Part shown: positions 1-5,949 of the stretch, in pieces
Layout of the letters: every line of letters begins with the position of its first letter
Numbering within the stretch: the first letter of the stretch is position 1
Source: RUG626 sp964553775
Lineage (GTDB): Bacteria > Bacillota > Clostridia > Oscillospirales > Oscillospiraceae
Direction: 5' to 3'
Length of the DNA stretch: 22,163 bases
Assembly (NCBI GenBank): GCA_964553775.1
Contig: CAZKLU010000031.1
Coordinates: 1 to 22,163, forward strand
The notes under the pieces: generated by a model
What the model was told of the DNA's origin: nothing
What the model saw: only the letters and a program-made list of their open reading frames with translations
The model's database searches: none
Program-made: the position numbers and the translations under genes

Positions 1-531
1 ACAATCACACCGGAAGTCACATTTGACGATGTAAAGCAAGGCTCGTGGTACTATGACGCGGTAATATGGGCTTTAGGTAATGGCTACACGAACGGTGTTG
101 GCAACAACAGGTATTCGCCGAACGATGTATGTACGAGGGCGCAAGTACTTACTATGCTCTGGAGAGCGGCAGGAAGTCCTGAAGCCGCCGGAGCAAACCC
201 GTTCAGCGATGTTACAGAAAGTAACTGGTACTATGCGGCGGCTCTCTGGGCATACGAGAAGGGTTTTGTGAGCGGGAGCGTATTCTCAGCAAATACACCA
301 TGTGACAGAGCATCAGTGGTTATGTATCTATGGATAAACGCGGGAAAACCATTGAGCGAGGGAATGAGCTTCAATGATGTAAACAGCGATGAGGATTATG
401 CCACAGCTGTATCGTGGGCAGTACAAAACGGAGTAACGAAAGGCACATCTGATACAAGCTTTTCGCCTGACATGACGTGTACAAGGGCGCAACTTGCGAC
501 ATTCCTTTATAGAGCGTTCGCGGGTAAATGA
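1..531 (+). CDS. S-layer homology (SLH) domain protein, C-terminal fragment
   Basis: The frame is open from the first base of the window, so this is the last 176 residues of a larger protein whose start lies upstream. Three SLH modules fill it, at roughly residues 1-57, 58-113 and 114-176. Each has the pattern F-x-DV ... W/Y-Y-x-A-V/L-x-WA ... G ... F/Y-S-P/A-x ... R-A-x, and the last ends in FLYRAF before the stop. SLH modules anchor secreted proteins non-covalently to the cell wall, so this is probably the anchor of an exported surface protein whose catalytic or binding part is outside the window. Each module carries a Cys just before the conserved Arg (CTRAQ, CDRAS, CTRAQ), a position more often filled by a non-Cys residue in Bacillus S-layer proteins. 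What the protein does apart from anchoring cannot be told from here. Confidence 0.9.
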   Translation, partial: TITPEVTFDDVKQGSWYYDAVIWALGNGYTNGVGNNRYSPNDVCTRAQVLTMLWRAAGSPEAAGANPFSDVTESNWYYAAALWAYEKGFVSGSVFSANTPCDRASVVMYLWINAGKPLSEGMSFNDVNSDEDYATAVSWAVQNGVTKGTSDTSFSPDMTCTRAQLATFLYRAFAGK

Positions 532-548
532 TAAAAGCAAGCACTAAC

Positions 549-574
549 GCGGGGAAACAGAAAAGTCTCCCCGC
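549..574 (+). terminator. weak stem-loop after the SLH gene
   Basis: A perfect 7-bp GC-rich stem, GCGGGGA (549-555) with TCCCCGC (568-574), lies 17 bases after the SLH stop codon. There is no proper T-run after it, so it is a likely but not certain transcript end. It also separates the SLH gene from the rpsF promoter downstream. Confidence 0.45.
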
Positions 575-624
575 TTGCGCTATTCCTGACACAATTATCA
601 AAACAGATTTTATTAAAAAATTTC

Positions 625-653
625 TTGACAAAATTACGAAAATCCTGTATAAT
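625..653 (+). promoter_or_regulatory. consensus vegetative promoter for rpsF-ssb-rpsR
   Basis: TTGACA at 625-630 and TATAAT at 648-653 are both perfect matches to the housekeeping sigma consensus with the ideal 17-base spacer. The start of transcription should be near 660, giving a leader of about 94 nt before rpsF. Confidence 0.9.
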
Positions 654-659
654 ATCACC

Positions 660-753
660 TGTCCGCTGTAAAGCGGAGTGCCTTGTAAAATGGCACATAA
701 TTTCCTTGCTTTCGGGATAACGAAAGCCAATAGTCCAAAAGGAGGTGCAATAA
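660..753 (+). promoter_or_regulatory. structured 5' leader of rpsF, possible S6:S18 autoregulatory site
   Basis: Three hairpins follow one another: TCCGCT/AGCGGA closing a GTAA (GNRA) tetraloop (662-677), GTGCC/GGCAC (678-696) and GCTTTCG/CGAAAGC (708-727). The third can be extended by pairing 703-707 (TCCTT) with 739-743 (AAGGA), which would cover the ribosome-binding site. In several bacteria the S6:S18 complex binds a structured leader of its own mRNA containing an exposed CCG. Here a CCG is present at 663-665, but in my fold it is paired. The structure is seen directly; its role as the S6:S18 site is inferred. Confidence 0.5.
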
Positions 754-1050
754 ATGGCAAAACAATCAGAGAAGTACGAGCTTTTGTACATCATCGACCC
801 TGATAAGAGTGAGGAGGAAACTGCCGCTATCGTTGAGAGATTCCAGAACCTTATCGAGGAAAACGGCACCATCGCCGAAACCGACCAGTGGGGCAAAAGA
901 AAACTCGCCTATCTCATCAACGACAAGTCTGAAGGCTACTACGTCCTTGTCCGCTTCACATCAGATCCACAGTTCCCTGCGGAACTTGACCGTGTACTGC
1001 GTATAACAGAAGGCGTAATGCGTTCGCTTATTACGGTTTCCGAGGAGTAA
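754..1050 (+). CDS. rpsF: 30S ribosomal protein S6
   Basis: This 98-residue protein has the length and character of bacterial S6. It begins with the family pattern YELLYIIDPD followed by a helix (SEEETAAIVERFQNLIEENG), then the W-G-K-R-K-L-A-Y strand and the G-Y-Y-V-L-V-R-F segment, and it ends in the ITEGVMRSLI region. S6 pairs with S18 in the platform of the small subunit. The start is fixed by the strong site AAAGGAGGTG ending six bases before ATG. The stop is four bases ahead of ssb, and rpsR follows ssb, the classic rpsF-ssb-rpsR order. The consensus promoter at 625-653 and the folded leader suggest high, autoregulated expression. No oddities are seen. Confidence 0.97.
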   Translation: MAKQSEKYELLYIIDPDKSEEETAAIVERFQNLIEENGTIAETDQWGKRKLAYLINDKSEGYYVLVRFTSDPQFPAELDRVLRITEGVMRSLITVSEE

Positions 1051-1054
1051 ACTT

Positions 1055-1669
1055 ATGTTAAACCACATCATTATTATGGGTCGTCTTACCCGCGACCCCG
1101 AAATCAGACGCACTCCAAGCGATATTCCGGTCGCAAGATTTACGTTGGCAGTTGACAGAGATTTTCAGTCAAAAGAAACCAACGAGCGTCAAACCGATTT
1201 CATTGATGTTACCGCGTGGCGAAGCACGGCAGACTTTGTATCAAAGTATTTCTCGAAAGGACGTATGGCGGTTGTCTCCGGCAGACTTCAGATAGACAAC
1301 TGGACAGATAGGGATGGCGTGAAACGCAGATCCGCTGTTGTTGTAGCTGATAATGTTTATTTTGGCGACAGCAAGAGAGATTCACAGTCCGGCAGTTCTT
1401 ATGGCAGCAGCGGCGGAGGTCGTCAGGATTACGGCTACAGCGCGCCGTCACAGGACTACAGTCAGTCTTCGCAGTCTTCCGGTTATCAAAGTTCCCCGAG
1501 CTACCAGAGTTATGGCAGTCCTCAGCAGTCCGGTTACAATAGTCACGGTTACAATCAGCAGAAACAGCAGCCGCAGGAGTCTCAGGAGTCCGATTACCAG
1601 TCTCACGGGTTCAACACAAACTCCGATTTTGCGGAGCTTTCGGACAACGACGGTGACCTTCCGTTCTGA
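1055..1669 (+). CDS. ssb: single-stranded DNA-binding protein
   Basis: This 204-residue protein binds and protects single-stranded DNA during replication, recombination and repair. The OB fold takes up about residues 1-105, opening with the hallmark MLNHIIIMGRLTRDPEIR and carrying the DFIDVTAWRSTADFVSKYFSKG and V-S-G-R-L-Q-I-D-x-W segments. A low-complexity linker rich in Ser, Gln, Tyr and Gly runs from about 110 to 190. The chain ends in an acidic tip, DNDGDLPF, the docking peptide for partner proteins. The linker is long compared with the roughly 165-175-residue SSBs of many Firmicutes and is unusually rich in Tyr-Ser-Gln. GAGGAG, overlapping the end of rpsF, serves as ribosome-binding site seven bases before ATG. 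It sits between rpsF and rpsR as in most Firmicutes. Confidence 0.97.
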   Translation: MLNHIIIMGRLTRDPEIRRTPSDIPVARFTLAVDRDFQSKETNERQTDFIDVTAWRSTADFVSKYFSKGRMAVVSGRLQIDNWTDRDGVKRRSAVVVADNVYFGDSKRDSQSGSSYGSSGGGRQDYGYSAPSQDYSQSSQSSGYQSSPSYQSYGSPQQSGYNSHGYNQQKQQPQESQESDYQSHGFNTNSDFAELSDNDGDLPF

Positions 1670-1855
1670 AAAAGCAGTCGGCTTCTCATATAACGAATAA
1701 TCACAGGATTGGGACTGACGTGGCGAAATTGAATGTATACCAAAAACCGACAAGCTTCCGGTTGCGATACTGTATTTGAAAACGAAAAAAATATATTTGG
1801 TTTTGATTGCTATATTTGACTTTTTTCGGCTTCGTCGCAAAGCGGGAGCAAAACA

Positions 1856-1896
1856 AAGATTTAAAACGGCAGTTATTATTGCCGCTTACTAAAAAA
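1856..1896. repeat. dispersed stem-loop repeat, copy 1 (ssb-rpsR gap)
   Basis: CGGCAGT (1867-1873) pairs with ATTGCCG (1878-1884) around a TATT loop, with one G-U pair. A second copy with the same loop and nearly the same flanks (AAG-x-TTTA before, TTACT and an A-run after) lies at 21617-21661. The substitutions between the copies largely keep the base pairing (G-U in place of G-C or A-U). It lies in the 271-bp gap between ssb and rpsR, and its function is unknown. Confidence 0.55.
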
Positions 1897-1940
1897 CCTC
1901 AACATTATTTGACGTTCAGCGTAAAAAGGAGTGAATATAA

Positions 1941-2198
1941 ATGACAAACGAGCGCGAGGCAAGACCTCAGCGTCCGAATACACCTGTTCGTAAGCGCAGG
2001 AAGGTTTGTCAGTTCTGTGTGGATAAATGCACACACATTGACTATAAGGACACCGTTAAGCTCCGTCGTTATCTTTCGGAGCGCAGCAAAATTCTTCCCC
2101 GCCGTGCCACCGGCACTTGCGCTATGCACCAGCGTCAGCTCACCACCGCTATTAAGCAGGCGCGTCAGGTTGCGCTTTTGCCGTATATAACGGAATGA
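1941..2198 (+). CDS. rpsR: 30S ribosomal protein S18, zinc-binding type
   Basis: This 85-residue protein matches bacterial S18, the partner of S6 in the 30S platform. The core is R-K-V-C-Q-F-C-V-D-K-C, then IDYKDTVKLRRYLSERSKILPRRATGTCAMHQRQL, followed by the basic helix K-Q-A-R-Q-V-A-L-L-P. Cys23, Cys26, Cys30 and Cys60 are all present, the arrangement of the zinc-containing (C+) form rather than the Cys-free paralogue that some bacteria use under zinc shortage. AAAAGGAG lies about nine bases before ATG. A 271-bp gap separates it from ssb, longer than is usual in this cluster, and holds the stem-loop repeat. No convincing separate promoter was found in the gap, so read-through from ssb is most likely. 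Transcription ends at the hairpin 2206-2241. Confidence 0.96.
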   Translation: MTNEREARPQRPNTPVRKRRKVCQFCVDKCTHIDYKDTVKLRRYLSERSKILPRRATGTCAMHQRQLTTAIKQARQVALLPYITE

Positions 2199-2205
2199 CA
2201 GAACA

Positions 2206-2250
2206 AAACCGTCTAATCTCAGATTTGAGGTCAGACGGTTTCCGTTATTT
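2206..2250. terminator. bidirectional terminator between rpsR and fprA
   Basis: AAACCGTCT (2206-2214) pairs perfectly with AGACGGTTT (2233-2241), and the inner CTCA/TGAG (2218-2221 with 2226-2229) continues the stem. T-rich sequence follows on the plus strand (TCCGTTATTTT) and, in reverse, on the minus strand (GGTTTTGTT). It lies between two convergent genes, so it can serve both. Confidence 0.85.
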
Positions 2251-2291
2251 TACCTGATTTTATCTTGACATTTGGGCTATCGCAAGCGAAA

Positions 2292-3452
2292 CTAAACTCT
2301 CGAAATCTCTAAGGCAAGTTCACTAAGCTCCTTTGCTGTCTCCGGTTTTACAGTCGATGGCACCGTAACTGCCGGTTCAAGTACCGTCACGTTCTTCATG
2401 CCTGACAGGGCTTCGCGCATAAGTTTACCTGACATAGATGCCCAGCTCCCGTTCTCTATAATTCCAACGGTGCGGCTCTGAAAGTTTTTGCTCTTCAAAC
2501 GCGACAAGAACTCAGCCATCGGCGGGAAAAGCGCGGCATCGTAAGTCGGAGCAGCCAGAACCACGCGGTCATACCTGAATGTGTCCGCTACCGCGAACGA
2601 CATATCCTCCCTTGCGAGGTCGTGTGTTTTCACAGCCGTACCCGTCTTGAGTATCTCATCCGCGCATAATAACGCCGCCTTTTTAGTATTGCCATGAATC
2701 GAGCAGTAGCACACCGCAACACCTTTCTCCTCGGGTTTATACGCAGACCATGTATTGTATTTGCCAATGTACGCTTTGATGTCACTCTCTAATACAGGAC
2801 CATGAAGAGGGCAAATCGTATCTATATCCAGTCCGCCGAGTTTCTTGAGAAGAGCCTGTACCTGTGCGCCATATTTTCCGACAATGTTCACATAGTATCT
2901 GAGCGCATCGTCCGACCACGCCTCCAGACCCGTGTCCTCGGCATTTCCAAACCTGCCGAACGCATCCGCAGAGAAGAGGATTTTCTCACTGCTCTCATAA
3001 GAAACCATAACTTCGGGCCAATGCACCATCGGAGCCATGTAAAATGTCAATGTGTGACTTCCAAGAGACAGCGTATCGCCCTCTTTGACAACCACCTTGC
3101 GTTCTGAGATGTCACATTCAGTGTAACGGGGCAGCATTGTAAATGTTTTCGCGTTGCCCACAATCTTCATGTCAGGATAACGCTTCAATGCGTCGTTCAG
3201 ACTTCCGGTGTGGTCTGGTTCCATGTGGGAGATTACAAGATAGTCCGGTTTCCTGCCGCCGAGCGCGTTCTCAAGATTATCAAGCCAGTCTTCAGCAGCT
3301 CGTATGTCCGCAGAATCCATGACAGCAATTTTATCGTCCAAAATAACGTAGGAATTATACGTTATTCCCTCCGGAACGGTGTAAAGTCCCTCAAAAAGGT
3401 CTATACTCTTATCGTATGCCCCGATATAGCGGATACTGTTTGATTTTGTCAT
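2292..3452 (-). CDS. fprA: flavodiiron protein (A-type flavoprotein), O2/NO reductase
   Basis: Flavodiiron proteins reduce O2 to water and/or NO to N2O in the cytoplasm of anaerobes, drawing electrons from rubredoxin or a similar carrier. The 386 residues fit the two-domain A class. A metallo-beta-lactamase-like domain (about 1-240) carries all the diiron ligands: H76-x-E78-x-D80-H81, H144, D163 and H217. A flavodoxin domain (about 245-386) follows, with the FMN phosphate loop S-I-H-G-N-T (251-256) and the APTYD segment. No extra C-terminal domain is fused. AGAGG about ten bases upstream supports the ATG. It stands alone, convergent with rpsR and divergent from guaB, with its own promoter at 3624-3652 and a folded leader. 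Which gas is the main substrate cannot be decided from the sequence. The symbol fprA is the clostridial usage. Confidence 0.95.
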   Translation of the reverse strand: MTKSNSIRYIGAYDKSIDLFEGLYTVPEGITYNSYVILDDKIAVMDSADIRAAEDWLDNLENALGGRKPDYLVISHMEPDHTGSLNDALKRYPDMKIVGNAKTFTMLPRYTECDISERKVVVKEGDTLSLGSHTLTFYMAPMVHWPEVMVSYESSEKILFSADAFGRFGNAEDTGLEAWSDDALRYYVNIVGKYGAQVQALLKKLGGLDIDTICPLHGPVLESDIKAYIGKYNTWSAYKPEEKGVAVCYCSIHGNTKKAALLCADEILKTGTAVKTHDLAREDMSFAVADTFRYDRVVLAAPTYDAALFPPMAEFLSRLKSKNFQSRTVGIIENGSWASMSGKLMREALSGMKNVTVLEPAVTVPSTVKPETAKELSELALEISRV

Positions 3453-3617
3453 ATACTACTACCTCTTTCAATGTAAATTATGATGCAGCCGAGACGAAGC
3501 TCGGCTCCGAAACCGTTTTTCCGGCGGCAAAGCCGTCAAAATTATATCCGTTACGTCCATATCCGCAGACAAAATACGCGCATCCCTGCGGATTTTTTAA
3601 TTCTCGGATATATATCG
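3453..3617 (-). promoter_or_regulatory. long structured 5' leader of fprA
   Basis: The predicted transcript runs from about 3617 down to 3453. Nested inverted repeats fill its first half. An outer 8-bp pair (3543-3550 with 3605-3612) encloses an inner 8-bp pair (3561-3568 with 3586-3593). A GCCGAG/CTCGGC hairpin follows nearer the gene (about 3488-3505). Two short open frames also start in this leader on the minus strand, ATG at 3558-3560 (30 codons, ending at 3468) and an overlapping 10-codon frame inside the inner hairpin, neither with a good ribosome-binding site. It matches no riboswitch I recognise. In the plus direction the inner hairpin is followed by six T's and would look like a terminator. 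Confidence 0.4.
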
Positions 3618-3623
3618 CATAAT

Positions 3624-3652
3624 AGTATACCGCGTGTCAGACAAAATTGCAA
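3624..3652 (-). promoter_or_regulatory. promoter of fprA
   Basis: Read on the minus strand, TTGCAA (3652-3647) and TATACT (3629-3624) are separated by 17 bases. The -10 matches five of six consensus bases and the -35 four of six. It places the start of transcription about 165 nt upstream of the ATG. Confidence 0.6.
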
Positions 3653-3883
3653 GTCTTTTTTGAAAACAGTTTCACTAAGCGGTCTATACTTACTGTTTTA
3701 TTCACGGCACACCACTCACTGAGCATAAAATTTTCCGCTTTCACTTTTACCCCATTAAGGCAAAGAAAGTTACCTTTCGATTCTAAACCGCAGGTTCGCT
3801 TGCGCCGTCTCAAACGCTTACATGCCACCCACCGAACAGCAAGCTATATTTGTAACAATTATATGAATATTACCATTCCCTCA
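3653..3883. other. gene-free stretch between the divergent fprA and guaB promoters
   Basis: Together with the fprA leader and the guaB leader this makes a 595-bp gap with no convincing gene. Open frames on both strands here lack ribosome-binding sites and recognisable similarity. Nothing else is seen apart from AT-rich sequence. Confidence 0.6.
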
Positions 3884-3912
3884 TTGACACAACCATACGA
3901 TAGTGGTACAAT
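3884..3912 (+). promoter_or_regulatory. promoter of guaB
   Basis: TTGACA (3884-3889) and TACAAT (3907-3912) are separated by 17 bases: a perfect -35 and a five-of-six -10. The leader is about 130 nt long. Confidence 0.85.
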
Positions 3913-3944
3913 ATTTTAATTTATAATAGTATTTATTTTAATTT

Positions 3945-4010
3945 CCGCCGCCACGCGGGTATTTTTATCGTTTGTGAAATTTCGGTGCGCGGCGCAAAAG
4001 TGTAAACGAT
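3945..4010 (+). promoter_or_regulatory. hairpins in the guaB leader
   Basis: A small CCGC/GCGG hairpin (3945-3958) followed by TATTTTTAT is succeeded by a larger stem, ATCGTTT (3967-3973) with AAACGAT (4004-4010), whose 30-nt interior contains a TGCG/CGCA hairpin. The first resembles a minimal terminator, so attenuation is possible. The conserved core of a purine riboswitch is not present. Confidence 0.35.
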
Positions 4011-4047
4011 CCAAAAGAGAGTAGAGAAAAAGGAGGAATACACCAAT

Positions 4048-5559
4048 ATGGCATTTTACTACGATGAGCCGTCCCACACTTTCAGCGAGTACCTTCTGGT
4101 ACCGGGTTACTCCGGTCCCGAATGTATCCCGTCAAACGTCGATTTAACTACACCCCTCGTCAAATTCAGGCGCGGTGAAAAACCTGCACTGCACATGAAT
4201 ATTCCATTGACATCCGCTATCATGCAGGCTGTATCTGATGACACTATGGCAGTCGCTCTTGCGCGTGAGGGCGGCGTGTCATTCATCTACGGCTCACAGT
4301 CTATTGAAAGTCAGGCGGCTATGGTCGCAAGAGCTAAAGCGTACAAGGCGGGCTTTGTTATAAGCGATTCAAATGTTCAGCCGGACACTACGCTCAATGA
4401 AATGCTTAAAATTACCAAATCAACCGGTCACTCCACTGTAGCCGTGACCGAGGACGGCACACCGAACGGCAAGCTTCTGGGTGTCGTTACAAGGCGTGAC
4501 TACCGTCTCAGCCGTATGAGAGGCGATGAACCTGTCAGTTCCTTTATGACACCGCTCGATAAACTTGTTACAGCCCCTCCTGAGACTACGCTCAAAGAGG
4601 CTAACGATATAATCTGGGAAAATAAAGTAAACGCACTGCCGATAGTTGACAGTGAGGGGAAGCTCGTACACGTTGCTTTCCGAAAGGACTATGATTCTCA
4701 CAAAGAAAATCCCCTGGAGCTTCTTGACAAGCACAAAAAATATGTTGTCGGCGCAGGAATAAACACAAGGGACTACAAAGAACGTGTACCCGCGCTTATC
4801 AATGCCGGAGCGGACGTGCTCTGTATAGATTCATCTGAGGGCTTTACCGAGTGGCAGCGTCTTACACTTAAATGGATACGCGACACATATGGCGATAAGG
4901 TGAAGGTTGGAGCAGGCAATGTTGTTGACGGTGACGGATTCAGATTCCTTGCGGATTGCGGCGCGGATTTCGTTAAAGTTGGAATTGGCGGCGGCTCTAT
5001 CTGCATTACCCGTGAACAAAAGGGTATAGGCAGAGGTCAGGCAACCGCGCTTATAGATGTGAGTCGTGAGCGAGACAAGTACTTTGAGGAAACCAACGTA
5101 TACATCCCTGTCTGCTCTGACGGCGGTATCGTGCATGACTACCACTGCACACTCGCGCTCACTATGGGAGCTGATTTCCTTATGCTGGGCAGATATTTCG
5201 CGAGATTTGATGAAAGTCCGTCAAGGCGTGTTTCTGTCGGCGGCAGCTATATGAAAGAGTACTGGGGCGAGGGTTCCGCGAGAGCGCGTAACTGGCAGAG
5301 ATACGATTTAGGCGGCGCGGAATCTCTTGCGTTCGAGGAGGGCGTTGACTCGTATGTGCCATACGCCGGTTCGCTTCACGACAATGTTGCGTTGACGTTA
5401 AGCAAAATTAAGCACACAATGTGCAACTGCGGCGCGATAACAATACCGGAGCTTCAAAAGAAGGCAAAGCTCACGCTGGTTTCCGCGACAAGCATAGTAG
5501 AAGGTGGAGCGCACGATGTAATCCTGAAAGAGAACACATACAGAACCGGAAAAAAGTAA
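4048..5559 (+). CDS. guaB: inosine-5'-monophosphate dehydrogenase
   Basis: IMP dehydrogenase oxidises IMP to XMP with NAD+, the committed step of GMP synthesis. The 503 residues contain the (beta/alpha)8 barrel with two CBS domains inserted at about 105-225 (repeats around GKLLGVVTRRDYR and GKLVHVAFRKDYD). The active-site loop is G-G-S-I-C-I-T-R with the catalytic Cys at 319. The phosphate-binding C-S-D-G-G-I segment follows, then the flap with QRY, the Arg-Tyr pair used in hydrolysis. The C-terminal GVDSYVPYAGSL segment also fits the family. AAGGAGG lies ten bases before ATG. The N-terminus (MAFYYDEPSHTFSEYLLVPG) and the total length are of the slightly longer form I associate with Clostridia. 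It is monocistronic, with its own promoter, leader and terminator. No residue expected for activity is missing. Confidence 0.95.
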   Translation: MAFYYDEPSHTFSEYLLVPGYSGPECIPSNVDLTTPLVKFRRGEKPALHMNIPLTSAIMQAVSDDTMAVALAREGGVSFIYGSQSIESQAAMVARAKAYKAGFVISDSNVQPDTTLNEMLKITKSTGHSTVAVTEDGTPNGKLLGVVTRRDYRLSRMRGDEPVSSFMTPLDKLVTAPPETTLKEANDIIWENKVNALPIVDSEGKLVHVAFRKDYDSHKENPLELLDKHKKYVVGAGINTRDYKERVPALINAGADVLCIDSSEGFTEWQRLTLKWIRDTYGDKVKVGAGNVVDGDGFRFLADCGADFVKVGIGGGSICITREQKGIGRGQATALIDVSRERDKYFEETNVYIPVCSDGGIVHDYHCTLALTMGADFLMLGRYFARFDESPSRRVSVGGSYMKEYWGEGSARARNWQRYDLGGAESLAFEEGVDSYVPYAGSLHDNVALTLSKIKHTMCNCGAITIPELQKKAKLTLVSATSIVEGGAHDVILKENTYRTGKK

Positions 5560-5569
5560 AATTTATACC

Positions 5570-5603
5570 GCGTACCGGCACTTTACGGCAACATAGGGTA
5601 CGC
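5570..5603 (+). other. stem-loop in the guaB 3' untranslated region
   Basis: GCGTACC (5570-5576) pairs perfectly with GGTACGC (5597-5603) over a 20-nt loop, eleven bases after the guaB stop. No T-run follows, so this is a 3' structure ahead of the true terminator. Confidence 0.4.
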
Positions 5604-5643
5604 CGTTCCGGCATTATATACTTGTGAATAGAGACTTTATGTT

Positions 5644-5687
5644 CGCGGAGCGTTGGCGGCTGTTTTGCGCTCCGCGTTTGTATTTTA
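5644..5687 (+). terminator. guaB terminator
   Basis: CGCGGAGCG (5644-5652) pairs with CGCTCCGCG (5668-5676), a perfect 9-bp GC-rich stem followed by TTTGTATTTTA. It lies 85 bases after the guaB stop and insulates the arg genes. Confidence 0.85.
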
Positions 5688-5688
5688 C

Positions 5689-5767
5689 GTTACTGTCCTA
5701 AAAGCAAAGCCGCAATCCCGCTGCCTTGAGGGAGCGCAGGCAAACCCGTGTGCGAGTGAACAGTAAC
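5689..5767. repeat. 79-bp inverted-repeat element between guaB and argG
   Basis: GTTACTGT (5689-5696) and ACAGTAAC (5760-5767) form perfect 8-bp arms around 63 bp. That interior is GC-rich and can fold several ways (TGCC with GGCA, TCCC with GGGA, CGCT with AGCG). It starts right after the guaB terminator and ends before the argG promoter, so neither gene explains it. With the flanking leaders it belongs to a 390-bp gap with no coding sequence. Confidence 0.4.
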
Positions 5768-5809
5768 TATTTTGCGTTGATTTCTTTCATATTTTATCAC
5801 TTATAACTA

Positions 5810-5851
5810 TTGATTTTCCGCAGAAAAAACACTATAATTGTTGTGTATAGT
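5810..5851 (+). promoter_or_regulatory. argG promoter with a dyad over the -10
   Basis: TTGATT (5810-5815) and TATAAT (5833-5838) have a 17-base spacer. A dyad, ACTATA (5831-5836) and TATAGT (5846-5851), overlaps the -10 and the start site, where a repressor would block initiation. A clear ArgR box is not recognisable. The leader to argG is about 105 nt. Confidence 0.65.
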
Positions 5852-5949
5852 ATATGCCGCTCGTTGGAAACCTTAAAAATTCAGTATTCACTGTCTCCAA
5901 GCAGGCAGTCTTCGGGTCGGTATAAATTTATTATTGGAGGATGTGCATT

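Noticed and set aside
656..747. CACCT (656-660) could pair with AGGTG (743-747) and block the rpsF ribosome-binding site.
   Set aside because: The promoter at 625-653 puts the start of transcription near 660, so the CACCT would not be in the RNA.
3468..3560. Minus-strand 30-codon leader peptide before fprA.
   Set aside because: There is no good ribosome-binding site and no recognisable control-codon run. It is mentioned only as a detail of the leader.
3637..3919. Small open frames on both strands between fprA and guaB.
   Set aside because: They lack ribosome-binding sites and recognisable similarity, and overlap each other and a promoter.
3913..4047. Purine (guanine) riboswitch upstream of guaB.
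   Set aside because: The conserved three-way-junction core sequences were not found in the leader.
5700..5760. c-di-GMP-I riboswitch, suggested by GCAAAGCC and GGCAAACCC.
   Set aside because: The two motif pieces occur in reversed order compared with the known aptamer, and the element lies outside the argG transcript.
5839..5949. T-box leader or classical ARG box ahead of argG.
   Set aside because: The T-box antiterminator consensus is absent. A direct pair of ATTCA-like half-sites at about 5877-5895 is in the wrong orientation for the usual ArgR palindrome.
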